A DNA stretch of 64,000 nt from Tanypteryx hageni (lineage: Eukaryota; Arthropoda; Insecta; Odonata; Petaluridae), in contig CM054117.1 of assembly GCA_028673005.1 (NCBI GenBank), forward strand, positions 32,646,561-32,710,560, written 5' to 3'. A program made the translations under genes and the position numbers. This document shows, one piece after another, positions 13,766-25,400 of the stretch (position 1 is the stretch's first letter; each line of letters opens with the position of its first letter). The notes beneath the pieces were generated by a model. It saw only the letters and a program-made list of their open reading frames with translations. It did no database searches and was not told the DNA's origin.

Positions 13766-13788
13766 GTGTACTCCGACACGGAGTACAC
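13766..13788. other. Perfect 10-bp inverted repeat (hairpin), 3-nt loop
   Basis: GTGTACTCCG, then ACA, then CGGAGTACAC. The two arms are exact reverse complements. The surrounding DNA is AT-rich, so this is a conspicuous isolated hairpin. It is not followed by a CTRR terminus and is not near a recognised gene. Its function is unknown. Confidence 0.7.
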
Positions 13789-16700
13789 CTTTCAATACTT
13801 GTTTTATATTGTTATCACAAACACACAGCCTGCAGCTAAAATGTAAAAAATACGCTGTGATATCATAATCACTGAAATAAATTTTCACGAACGATAACTA
13901 ACTACATCAGGAAGCAACATCTAACTCATTAATATGAACGTTTAACAAACTACGCAGTGGATAAAATCGTTCACCTCTAAAAGAATATTTTAATTCGATT
14001 AAGTTAGTCCTTGAATTCAATGGAGCAGATAGCTACGAAGGAAAGCTTTCCTTAAAAATTCCATATGCTGTTTCGCTATTTATTTTCTTTAATGGACAAC
14101 ATTAACTAAAAATGCATCTATCACTTACTACGTCTTTCGATGTTTTTTTTTAAAGGCCCTGAATTGTTTTAAAGGGCTCAAAATGCCTGATGGAACCGCA
14201 AAAAATGTCCGTGATTTTCATGTCTTTTTCGTACGATAACTCATCATTCATTTTTTATACGAGACTGACATACACTTTCATTGGATGAGTAAATCGATTA
14301 GAAAAATTAATATGTCTACGATAAAGAAATAAGACTTTTTTAATACGCCTTTAGACCATAAAAAGGAGAAACACCGAACGCCAACAATAATCCCGAGTGC
14401 GTGGGCACCGAAACGCCACCCGAGTTTTACAAAATCCGCGTTGAAACCCCGCAGCTCACTTTCGCCTCTTGATGGAAGCACGGGAAAGCCACTTTCATTT
14501 CCACCGAGAAAGCAGCGGCGAAAATCCTCGAGGGATATCACCTTCAAAAGAGAACGGGGACGGGAATCGGATCCCGACGCCCATTTAAAGCGACGTTACC
14601 CTCTCCCCATCACCTCCCCTTCACCCCACCACCTCTCACCCTTCTCCCACATCTCGTTAGTCAAACCACTTAACGTGGAGACTAACAGTTTTCATTTTTT
14701 TTAATTTTCCTTATTTTTCCCCAAAAAACATCGGAGAAAATCCCCGTTTTGTACCTCCCTTTCTCTCCAGACCAGATACAAAAGGGACTACTGCATCAAT
14801 TGCCAAGGTCGACGGCGACGCCCCCTGCCGTATTCGGGGGCAAGGCGGAAATTCGACCGACCTTGAAAATAGCTAGGAATTCTCTCTCTCTCTCTCCTCC
14901 ACGAGCTGCTAACCCGCTCCTCCGCAGCATGCTGCAATGGTGCGCCAGTCTGAAGGAGGGTAAAGAGGGGGAGGAGGGGGTTTGGGGAGGGAGGGACCTT
15001 TACTCCACAACATCTAGATCATGTGCCGCTTTATTCGTTGTGGAGGGGAAAGACGAAAAATCCTTCAATGAAACCCTTCTAGTATTTTCTTTTTCCGCCT
15101 CTCATTCTTGCCTTCTATCTCTCCGAATGGAGGAGACGCCGCTATCCTCGCTACGCCGCACGGTGGGTTGGGGAGGACGGAGTGAAGAAGGATGCTGGGG
15201 ATGAGGGCGCCGGAGAGGCACGGCGAGGGAGGGAGTCGCGGGGGAGGCAGTCGCGGGGGAGGCTAGAGGAAGACGGGAGGGTGTGGGTGGATGGGGTGGG
15301 GAGGCGGAGCTCTGTGCCATCGATCGAGAGTTTCATTCACAAAGTCCAAGTCTCTCCCTCTCTCTCATCCCCCGCCGCCCCTCCCTCCTATCCCTAGTTC
15401 CTTCCTCTCTCTCTCGTCATTCCCAACTCCCGGGGCGCAGGAGGATGCCCCAGGGCGTCAGGCCAAACCGCCACGCCCAAAAACCGACTGGGGGCGCGCA
15501 TCCCTCCTTCCCCGGGGACACCTAAGCGGCAGAGCTAAGGGGAAGAAATGGTCCAAAATAGTACCTCTGAGCGGTTTATAAAGGTCACTTCCTTCAATCG
15601 GGCGACGGATTTCGATTAATCGACGGCGTCGAGGGAGGAAATCGGGCGTTAAACGGGCATACCTGCCCTCACCCCCACCAGTACTCCCGCCACGGTTGTA
15701 TCGTCCTTTCACGTGAAGTCTTCCGTTTACATACTTCGTTTTCAACGAAAGAGGCGTGCAAGTATGAGAAGCTAAGACGGAAGTCGCTAAGCAAGCAAAT
15801 AAGGATGCCCTCTTTAAAATGTATAGAAACAATGTTTGCCGAGTGTTTTACAAAGTATACAAGTCATCCTCGATGGGTTTCTTCCCCCTTTTTCATCCGT
15901 CCTCACTTAAAAACCTCTCCCTCGCTCTCTCTCTCATCCACTTGACATCACTCGTCGACTCGTCACACTCCCTTTTTCTCTTTTATTAGGTTTCCAGATC
16001 CTTCTCTTTCCCTTATCCTTTCCTTCCCACCCTCCCTCCGGGGTTTAATGCGAAAACCTCGCAAACAATCTCTTTGCCTCTCTTAAAGGCTCATCAAATT
16101 TGGATGCGTTCACTTCCTGAAAACGACGGTTGAAGAACGTTAGGTGGTAGGAGGAAAGAGAGGAAGGGTTTAATTTTTTTCCTAAATAGCCTTCCTGCCA
16201 CGTGACGCCACTTGAGTGAAAAAAATAGCCTTCGTAAAACATCAAATTGATACCGGAGAGCTCCTTGGCTAAATATCGGTACTATCTTTTTTTGCCAAAG
16301 TACGTTTCAAACGGTAGTATGATTTCCGCGGTGGTTAATGTTTAAAAGAAAAGGTGAATCCCGAATTTTTAAAAATTGTGGTTTGTCGCAAAGATTGCGC
16401 TCATTGTTCGATTATTATGGTTTTGATAAATGTTGATTTTTACATAATCAGCATCTGGTTATAAGTATTATTGTCTCGCAAAAATATGCAAATAATTATT
16501 TTAATTTCATTAATTATGGGGCATCATACTAAAAATTAAGCTATAATAATTTATATGCTCAAAATTAAAATAGAGATGATAAATAATGAAAATATGTAAG
16601 AATTTGAGAAAATTTTGACTATGTAGATAAATAAAATTATCTAAAATTATTACATGGTCAGGAAATATACCAATAACATCATATTTAGGAACATTAATTG

Positions 16701-16829
16701 GAAAATCCATATATAGATTAGTTATGTAATGCAAATAAGTAATGTTATTATATATTTAATATTATTAACCATACCATATAATAATCTGCCTAAAATATCA
16801 ATTTCCCAAATTTTATAAAGATATCAATC
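13789..16829. other. GC- and CpG-rich intergenic segment, no gene recognised
   Basis: Between about 14380 and 16050 the DNA is strikingly GC-rich and CpG-rich, with long CT and GA runs ((TC)n at about 14881-14897) and pseudo-ORFs rich in Arg, Gly, Ser and Pro on both strands. This could be a CpG-island-like regulatory region or a 5' UTR of a gene not otherwise visible. No conserved protein sequence or splice pattern supports an exon. Composition changes sharply to AT-rich near 16.3 kb. Confidence 0.5.
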
Positions 16830-17479
16830 CTCTATACCAGGTTTTCTCAAAGTGTGGGCTGTGGTCCAATGGTGGGACGTGAAATGTTGAAAATGGGCTG
16901 CAAGACCCTTGCTCACAAAGCTTATAGCGCCTTGATAAGTAAAACGGTTATTCCCAAATCAGCCTTTCTTACAAAATTTCCCACACATTCCCGCTGTTAG
17001 GGCACTTGTCACTGTCCTATGCCTTTCTCAAAAACAGACCTACTGCAGCACCCTCATGTAGCAAGGGACCACCATCTGCTTCCTCACTGATTATGTTCCT
17101 GGAAAATGCAAAGTATATTTTCCAAAGATTCAATCTTGATAATCTTATATCTTAGGTAAGTTTCCAGAAACCAATCTTTAGTTCAGAGAGAAAGTAATAT
17201 CAGAGCCTTATGGTTAATAAAAACCTGACTTGGCCACCACATGACTTTCTCCATATCTGTAATATTTCTAAAAATTCCAAATAGGTTACATAAAAATAAA
17301 TATTTTAAGAAATTGCGAGAAAATTTTAGACTTTACAAAGAACAGAAATAAACTCAAACCATAGCCTTCTGATATTGGATATAGCCACAAAGCTCCAACA
17401 ATTAAGAAAAGAAAAAGGAGTGTTACTAAGACGTAACTAAGCGTCAATTGTTAACAATAGTTGTTGGTAGGTGGCATGG

Positions 17480-17925
17480 TGGTGGCAGCTAAAAATATAA
17501 TATATCTCTTAAACAATGCATTATATAGGAAAATGTTTCAAACAAAGGTTGTAGAAAATTAAATTTCCTACATTTATTACAATATATTTTTACATATATC
17601 AAATATTAAAACAAATATTTTAAAATAACTGATGTGACAAGAGTAAACACCCACTTCTGGTTGACTGATTTTTACCAAAAACTAATAAGTTCTTGTGACA
17701 TTTATAAAAATGTTAAATATAAAACTTTGTGTTGACCTGATTAATAGTTTTTGAGTTAGAGCACCCACAAAAAAGCTAACACACACACACAGACATAATT
17801 GAGAAAATGGTCTAAACGTGTTCAAGGGACCTCAAAACGTGTATTTCCATTGAAATCTCGAAATCAATTTTTTTCATTATAAACAATACTTTCCCCTATA
17901 CTACGTATGCAGAAAGTAAAAAGGA
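17480..17925 (+). repeat. Hairpin-ended dispersed repeat, copy A
   Basis: Carries the family hallmarks in order: CTCTTAAACAATG, TGTTTCAAACAAAGGTTGTAGA, CACCCACTTCTGGTTGAC, GAGTTAGAGCACCCAC, TGTATTTCCATTGAAATCTC and the terminal hairpin ACTTTC..GAAAGT followed by AAAAA. No ORF is present. The family is defined only by comparison inside this window. The left limit is approximate. Confidence 0.75.
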
Positions 17926-18060
17926 AGTACTCACATGCTGGTTTAGGGGAAATTACTCCATGCCAGGAACCTAGCACATGTGATCTCACACACACTTTGG
18001 GGTTTAGGGGTAACTACTTCATGCCAGAGACATTTTCTCACACATGCACAAAACATAAAA
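17926..18060 (+). repeat. Unclassified repeat with internal 60-bp duplication
   Basis: Two imperfect units begin GGTTTAGGGGAAATTACTCC and GGTTTAGGGGTAACTACTTC, each followed by ATGCCAG and a CTCACACA-rich segment. A related sequence occurs at 38265-38410 in the same orientation, so this is dispersed. Here it abuts the hairpin end of copy A (AAAAAGGAAGTACTCACA). No coding potential or termini were recognised. Confidence 0.5.
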
Positions 18061-18084
18061 TCCTTTAGTGGCCACATGAAACAC

Positions 18085-20010
18085 TTTGATGACATTGATA
18101 TTGTCCATAACTTGCCTCAAGAAACATTTACTAAACAAGAACTCAACTCTCTTGAGCCAAGGACTTAACTTTTGTCTCCCTCACAAAGAACCTCCTTGAA
18201 TTGAACCATCCATTAAAAGCCTGAATGATACTACCAAAAATCATGTAAGAGCGGCTTGAAAAATATAATATAAGCAAACATTTAAATATTACCTTACCAA
18301 TTAAAAACTCATCAAAATTTAAAATTAAAAGACTTTTAATTTAAAAGCTGATCAAAGAAATTCCACTGTCATCATGTCATGTATCAGCATGGTTATTTTG
18401 ATAAAGTTGAACAATTGAAAATGGACCTTACTCACTTCTCACAAGAAATCCATTTAATGAAATAACTTTTTCTACCAAGGACACCATAAAATAAAAAAAC
18501 TGCCTAAAACTCAGAAGAGGTCTTATGTTATAAGATTACGGTTTCAAATCCTATTGTTTACCTTAAGTCCACAATCCTGGAATTTCTATCCGACCTGTTG
18601 TGTCATGTATTGATTTCCACACATTCTTTCTAAATGGATAGTTGATGAATTAAAAACCAACCTAAAAATGCTGAAGATTCATTGAAAATGCCAAAAATTT
18701 AATACTTAGTGATTCCCAAGTATTACCGTAAATACCCGCGTCTAATGCGCACCCTCGTATAATGCGCAGGGGGGTTTTCAGCCTCGTAATCTATGATTTT
18801 TCTATATACCTGCGTATAGTGCGCACCGATTTTTTTAGCGTTACCGTTCCAGAATAAAGTAGATGGTGTAACGTGTTCTAAAGCAATGATCGAATTATTG
18901 GTATTATGTATTGGTAACATAATGAAAGTGCGAAATGAAATTTTCGAAAAACGTTCCAAAAGAACGTCATCTAACTCAATCATTGCATACTTTATGTTTA
19001 CTTACAAGGTGATATAAGGATATACACAATAGATCGAATTATATTAATTTCATAGTATGGCATATGACATTCTTTGAGCTAATAAAATGGAATGATGATA
19101 ATCCTATGTTTTTTAACATACATTTTAGTCACGCCTGAGGCGGACGGGTTCGCCCAACCTTCAGTTTTACCCTTATTAGAACACTCGGGAGCACGTAAAC
19201 ACGATAGCAAATAGCCATAATTAACTACAGACTCGAAGAATCAAGAATAAATCAGGTATGAATGCTGAGAGAAAGGTAGGGAACGATAACTTTAAATAGT
19301 TCTACAAGAAGCATCAACTCCCAGCGTACTCAAAGGATTCAGCTGCCATTGTTTCTAATTGTAAATAGTACCAGTATTTCATCACCAGGCCGGGCGCCGG
19401 TGTAGGGTGACGATTCCGATAACAACATCGAAGAAGAATAGTCCAGTGACGAAGAATTTCTTGGCTTTTAAAATGAATAAATACTGAATTCATTCTTTTC
19501 ATATCTAATTAATGTATGTTTATAGAATTAGTTAATAAATTTTTAATATTATCTATCTTACTTTTCGTAAAAATCGCCAATAAAAATATGAGGATACCCG
19601 GGTAGTAATTACTGTGCCGAAATTGTGGAAATATGAGGTCAAATGAAAATAGGAAGATTATGTACCCTTGTATAACACGCATCCTAATTTTAAACTCGAA
19701 TATTTAGAAAAAAGTGCGCATTATATGCGGGTATTTACGGTAGTTCCTTTTGATGTCATGTCTCTCTTTCCTAGCATCCCAATAAATACTACACTTAGTT
19801 TTCTCGAAGAGTGGCTCACTAATATAGGCGTTTCTCTGACATCTGTTGAATAAATTAACCTTTCTATACTCTGCATGCAACAAACCTTTTTCCTGTTCTA
19901 TAAAAAAATTTTCCAACATCATGATTGGACAGCCATTGGGAACCCACTTTAACCTTTTTTGGCCAGTTTATTCATGAACTTCTTTGAACAAAAACACACA
20001 ATTAGTTTCC
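18085..20010 (+). pseudogene. Penelope-like reverse transcriptase remnant
   Basis: Translating short conserved blocks gives the signature of Penelope-like elements: an IPIRPVVS-type block (ISIRPVVSC, about 18580-18610), then FDVMSLFPSIPI (19746-19783), then LFMNFFEQ (about 19965-19990). Stops and frameshifts separate the blocks. A 1.0-kb TIR transposon (18726-19740) sits inside, exactly between the fingers region and FDVMSLFPSIP; removing it brings the blocks into the order expected for the family. The catalytic D of motif A (FDV) remains, but no YVDD-type motif or GIY-YIG endonuclease was found. It is dead. Confidence 0.65.
18726..19740 (+). mobile_element. TA-flanked TIR transposon, probably pogo/Tc1-type
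   Basis: The ends are inverted repeats CCGTAAATACCCGC..TAATGCGCAC on both sides (about 27 bp with few mismatches), flanked by TA dinucleotides at 18724-18725 and 19741-19742. The plus strand at about 19408-19480 reads as an acidic C-terminus (DSDNNIEEE, stop, SSDEEFLGF, stop), as often found at the end of pogo-type DDE transposases. The DDE core is missing, so it is a non-autonomous remnant. Low divergence of the TIRs and retained CpG suggest it is younger than the Penelope remnant it interrupts. Confidence 0.7.
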
Positions 20011-20805
20011 AATAAGAACCCAGAGAGTGTATGAGATTCCATGAATGTTAGTTCCCTGGAATAGAGTAATATCTTCTGAACTGGCATGTGAGTAGTTCCT
20101 TTTTATTATTTTTGTGGTTATTAGGAGGTTTCTCCTTTATTCATTAGTACCAATCTTTAGTGCTTCTCTTTTACCCCAACCTCCTGCATTGCCTTTCATA
20201 GTTTCTTTAGTTATGACTGTAAGGGGAAAGTCTTAAAATCACTTTGTTTTGGGAGATTGTCAAACTAACACCATAGTCTGCTTCCTCGCATGAAAAGAGG
20301 AAGGAAAGTGATTTGTCAGTAAATTTTTTCCTTTGGTAAGAAGAACACAACCATCTGCATGCATATACAGCATCTGAAATCCAAGTGGTAATTCTTTATA
20401 TTCTTCCATATTTGCAAGATAATTGTCGCCATCATGTAATTTCCAACCCTACTTTGCAATAAGATAAACAGGATTTTTATTTTCCTCGTGTAATTTATAA
20501 CTCATTTTTTTAATAGCATTGCCTAAATATTCAGTTAGTACCGTAAGGGTTATTTTATTATACAGAGTAATTATCGATTATTGCAATCTTCCTAGTAATA
20601 TCAAGGCATTGAAAATTTCTTGCATATTTTTGCATCTCAGCTTTAAAAATAATTTATTGGCATAAATAATGCAGTACTTATGTAGCAAAATAGTTTTTCA
20701 TTAATAACTAACGAGTTCTAAATTAATTTTTGTGGGCTGCAACATAAAGGTATTTTCTCATTTTACTGGACTGCAGAAAAAAGTTTGAAAACCCCCGCTC
20801 TATAT

Positions 20806-22015
20806 CATCCAATCCAAGATTCACGTCTTATCAAAACAGCTGACATTGTTTAATCATATTGGGTAATTTCATTATCAGCCTCTTGAGCTATTTATAACAA
20901 ATATTCATAAACAATGACTTAACGAGTAAATAAATAAAATCAGAACCAATCAATTTAATCATTTCATTAAAAGCTGTTTAATATTTATGCATTCATTTTT
21001 TAGGAAGCAATGTATACAATTATTTTCTTCAGTGCGATGTCTTCCCAATTCATTATGGTCATTTAATTTCATTACAATAAAATAGTATATAGAAAAATAT
21101 ACAGTGAAACATATAACTCATGGCATATTTCTCAAGACTTCATCATGCACTTTTAAATTATGATGCTATCATGGCGGAGAAGGAAAAATATTTTAATAAA
21201 TTTTAAATATTTTTAATTAAAATAAATTTAATTTAGTTTAACCCTTAAAGGTAATCAGGTGTATTTTTTGCATAATACATCTCCATTTAGCTAATAAAAA
21301 TTTTACAAAAGCACCAAAATTAATATCAATCATTTTATTTGCAAATATGTCTAATAAATTCTGAAAAACCTTCTTCACAAATTCAAAACATCTGTAACTA
21401 AATTTAATGCCTAATCTTATAGCTGAAAACTCCTGTTTAATCTTATTTTTAAATAAGAAACATTAAAAAAGTGCACAAATTTTATCTAAATACTCTCAAT
21501 GCATCACTGGCTTGCAAGTTCTTAAGCGCATATTAACAATTGCTTTACCTCTGATATTCAGTTCTTGAGGCAACTTAAGCATTGCTCATTGTTAGTGTCC
21601 AAGAATAGTTTAATTACATTGATACAATGAAAATATAATTATCAGCCATAAGCCATTATCCCTCCATATAATAAATTGCAAAGTCAAAGACACTAAAAAA
21701 AATAAGGTAAGAGAGAGAGAGAGAGAGATAAACAAATTTATTATTACTAATTTGTACCACCTAATCACCAAAAAAAAACAATATGTATCAAACATATAAA
21801 AACAGTTGAATCAGTCACTTGGCAATAGAATCAACACTTGATTTGAGTTTTTCACACCTTGGCTAAATCCCTAATCAACAATAAAATCAATTGAAAAAAT
21901 CACAGCATTTAAAAATACCACAACAATCTGAGAGATCGGATTGTTCTTGATTGGGGTAATCGGGAAAATTATAAATAAAACTGCTTCATGTGAAGTCTCA
22001 GATTGATATGGATTG
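20806..22015. other. Region downstream of the TAPT1 stop codon; AT-rich, no gene
   Basis: CpG-poor, AT-rich DNA with no conserved ORF. The part next to 22016 should contain the TAPT1 3' UTR on the minus strand. A GA microsatellite lies at about 21712-21729. Nothing else was recognised. Confidence 0.5.
21737..21742 (-). terminator. Candidate TAPT1 polyadenylation signal AATAAA
   Basis: TTTATT on the plus strand gives AATAAA on the minus strand, 274 nt downstream of the TAPT1 stop codon. AT-rich DNA makes chance hexamers common, so this is only a candidate. Confidence 0.25.
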
Positions 22016-22461
22016 TCACGTGTGTTTGACATCTGTTAGCACCTCCTCAATAGCTTGAGGTATGGCTGGCTCTGAACCAGATTTCTTTTTGCTGAGGCTG
22101 CAGTCTCCCCCTAAGGAAACACCGCCCTGCGCCACCTCGGATGCTGAGCCTCCAATGGACTGAACCTCCTCCAGCGCTGACTTTTCTCCTCCGATGCTGA
22201 CGGGTTCTTCCGCAAGAAGTTCTTCATTCATACATACATTGTTGATGCAAACAGCGCTGTTGGAAAAGATGGCAGCTGATCCAAGGGCTTCCGTGTTGGC
22301 GGGTCTCTCTCCAACTTCAATCTCCGATGGCGAAGGTTGAGCAGATTTTGAAGTCTCTCTCCCATCCGGGAGGGAGAGCTTGCGAGAGGATATAAAAGCC
22401 CTCCTTGCAGACTTCCTTTCTTCCATGCCCATCTTCCGACGTCTGACTCCATTCGAAAGAT
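22016..22461 (-). CDS. TAPT1: TAPT1 terminal coding exon (exon E)
   Basis: The acceptor TTTATCAG precedes phase-1 continuation: G from exon D plus AT gives Asp. The exon encodes 147 residues and ends with TGA at 22016-22018 after DVKHT. It begins LSNGVRRRKMGMEERK, a basic stretch, then becomes Ser-, Glu- and Gly-rich with no membrane segment. This fits a cytosolic disordered tail, the least conserved part of the family. The frame is open upstream of the acceptor for 60 nt, but those codons are intronic. Confidence 0.85.
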
Positions 22462-25400
22462 CTGATAAATGTTTTAAAATTGTATGTGAGAATACATTCT
22501 TTACTGCACAAATGAATTGCACTGCATTAAATGTATGTATAAAAATAATTTATTGCCAAATTCTGGAGACTCATATTTTTCATAATTTTTGTTAAATGTT
22601 TGGTAGAAATGGGTGAATACTGAAAATGTAATACCAAAATTTGAAAAACTTACTGAAATGTTTCAAAGATCATAAATTGGAAACATTTAATAAAGATAAT
22701 TGATTGATAATTAAATAATTCACATCATAAAGAAGCAATTTTTGAATTGATGATACAAGTATAATTACAACTAAATGTAAAATTACAGCACAATCTCATT
22801 ATAACATATGCCTGTAGATAATACCTACATTTTTCTACTAAATACAGAAAGGCTGACTAAATATGCATAGGGAATTTAAATACAAACAATTCATATTAAT
22901 GTGCCACCACATTAATATTTCATACAAATCTGGATAATTTCTTCATCGAATTTTTATGAAAACGATTTTTAATCACACCTTGCTTGCTTTATTCCATTAT
23001 CATTTTCTTTGAAAAATACTCTTTCTTTCATTTATCAAAAACATTCCATTTACACTTTAAATGTTTGATCTAAATGCCAAATACTGAGGGTGGATTTAAA
23101 TCACATTATTGAAATATTTTTACATACATTCATAAAAATAATCATCTCCTAAACTATCAAACAGAAAATATTCAAATAAAGGGAATCTTACATACAGTTT
23201 TCCAGTTCTGTCTGTGTGAGATGCTGACATTATCAATGGCACTTTTTAACACGTTTTTAACAAACTTCCCGATTAGACAGAAAGTTGAAATTTCGCAGTA
23301 ATGTTTGATTCAGATATAAAAATTAAATAAAAAAAAAATACGTAAAAAGACCTGGGTTCGACTCCAGGGGGCGATTTCCATTTCCTGTAAGATAACACGT
23401 AAAATGCGACTTTTTAAAGTGCAGGCTTTTATTCTTTAGGAAATTAAAATTATAAAAAAATTGATGTACGATCTTTGAATTTAAACTGTTTTAGGAAAAT
23501 TAATGAAGTTTCTTATTCTATTCATCTTTTTCCGCCTACCATTCGAAATCTCTCATATTAAACATTGAAATAAAATATTTTGGGAAAATATCGGCTTTTA
23601 AACGGGATGTTGCCTTGTCGACCATGGCATTGTTAAACTTAGAAAATCAATTGTTGTCTCAACTCACATACATGTGATATGAGTGCATAGATTGCCTTAA
23701 ATTATCGTAGGATTTTTCGCGAAAATACGTAATCCTAATGGGACTGGGATTAATTTGGATTCTTTTGCTTATCTAAACAACTATATAGATGTAGAGTAAG
23801 AGAGAGAGGGATGTGGGGAGGGAGATAGGAAGGAAGGGATATAGAATGGAAGGTATATAGAGAGTAAGGGAGGTATAGAAATAGAAAAGGACGGGAGGAA
23901 AGAGATAAAGAGGGAGACGGAGAAAAAGAGGGAGAGCTATGGATTGTGATAGGAAGGAATGAGAGAGGGGGAAGGTGGGAGAAAAGAGAGGGAGGGAAAG
24001 GGAGGGAGGGAGGGGAAGGGGGGAGAGAGTGAGGGGGAAGGAAAGAGAGGAAGGGAGGGAGAGACGGACGGCGAGAGGGAGGGAATATTATTATTTATTT
24101 ATTATTATTACTTCATCTTTGACAAAGGGCTCATCATTTACCATATCTTACTGATTTTTCATATCAAAATCAAATATATTTGGAATACTTTTATAATAAT
24201 CCCATCATATTTGATGAGCAATTATGCTAGTTTTAAAGAAAAGGCAACAATAAATTATATCATATAATAATTTCCACAGAAAGATATTTTTTCACTATAT
24301 AACAGTGACTCAAACTAAGAGACCATCAAGATCCCTTGTATATGCCACCAGGAAATTCTCACGCCTCCCCTTTCTCTCAATTTCGTAATCCATTTCTAAG
24401 AAGGTAAAACTACACTTCCTTAATTCCTTTTTCAGCCGAACAAAGAAAAACCTTCCTTAGGCAGTGGTTGCATAGAGAAGAGGTTCAGGCACAGCTGAGC
24501 ATTAAACATTTTGAAATCAAGTCATAAAATTTATTTTTTCAATTCCTAGGTTGCCTGTATGCAAAGTATTTCAAAGGAAAGACATCATATCATCACCAAG
24601 AGAGCAATGAACAAAGTATGGAGTAACTCAGTACAGTATAGGACCCCTTATCAGGCACACTCATATCCAGATTTGGGGATTTTCTGGATTTTGGGTTCTT
24701 AGCTCAATATAAATAAAAAATAAATAAATAAAAATATACTTATCATATATTAAAAAAGCATTAAAAGTAAAGAATAAAAGGGCTTTATTTGTTTCCCAAA
24801 TCATTGTAAACTTTTCTATCTACAAATGAAGACCTATTACACTTATTTTCTTAAAATTGGAATGGCAATAGCATCTTTACCCTCTTCTCACAAAACATGG
24901 TAAATATAATTTCATTCTATATTGAATTCTGATTATCGCTATGTATCCATGATCCCTTACCATGGTGAAACCGGTTGTAAGAAAAATATATTGTGGAAAA
25001 GTACGTTTTTTGTTTTATTATGAACTAGCAGTACTTCCTGCAAACATTTAAGGAACCTTGTGTGAAGTGGCCCTGTGCAATAGGGCCTATGACAAAGAAT
25101 TGTGGCTTAGGGTGTTTTTTGTTTAACCAATTTTATTGCTCCTCTCAAAATAATCGTATTGCTTACACCATTTTCACAACCGAAAACACATACGTGCGTG
25201 ATTTAGACTAACTTACTGGTGCAAAACATTTTTTGTTTTGTTCACTATTTATGTGGTTTGTTTAATATTAAGTAATCACTATAAATGCACCAGCCATGCA
25301 TAAAATATTTGCTTAATTATTGAATGAAATTAATCACAAACATTATCAACATAGCAATTTGCTTTAAACTGTCCAATAAAATTTGCAAACTAAATGATAT

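Larger units (their letters stand above)
16838..20797. mobile_element. hAT-ended element (3.96 kb) carrying nested insertions
   Basis: The left end reads CAGGTTTTCTCAAAGTGTGG. The right end, reversed, reads CGGGGGTTTTCAAACTTTTT. Both have the CAGGGGTTTTCAAACT style of hAT-superfamily termini. The flanks are CTCTATAC (16830-16837) and CTCTATAT (20798-20805), 7 of 8 matching, as expected for an old 8-bp hAT target duplication. The interior has no hAT transposase. It contains a copy of the hairpin-ended repeat, a Penelope-like RT remnant and a TA-flanked TIR element. It is therefore a non-autonomous element enlarged by later insertions, or two hAT ends bracketing other repeats. Pairing of the ends is inference. 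Confidence 0.65.

Noticed and set aside
14749..15832. Several long frames between 14.7 and 15.8 kb
   Set aside because: Produced by GC-rich CT/GA tracts, overlapping in both directions, no conserved residues; not supported as exons.
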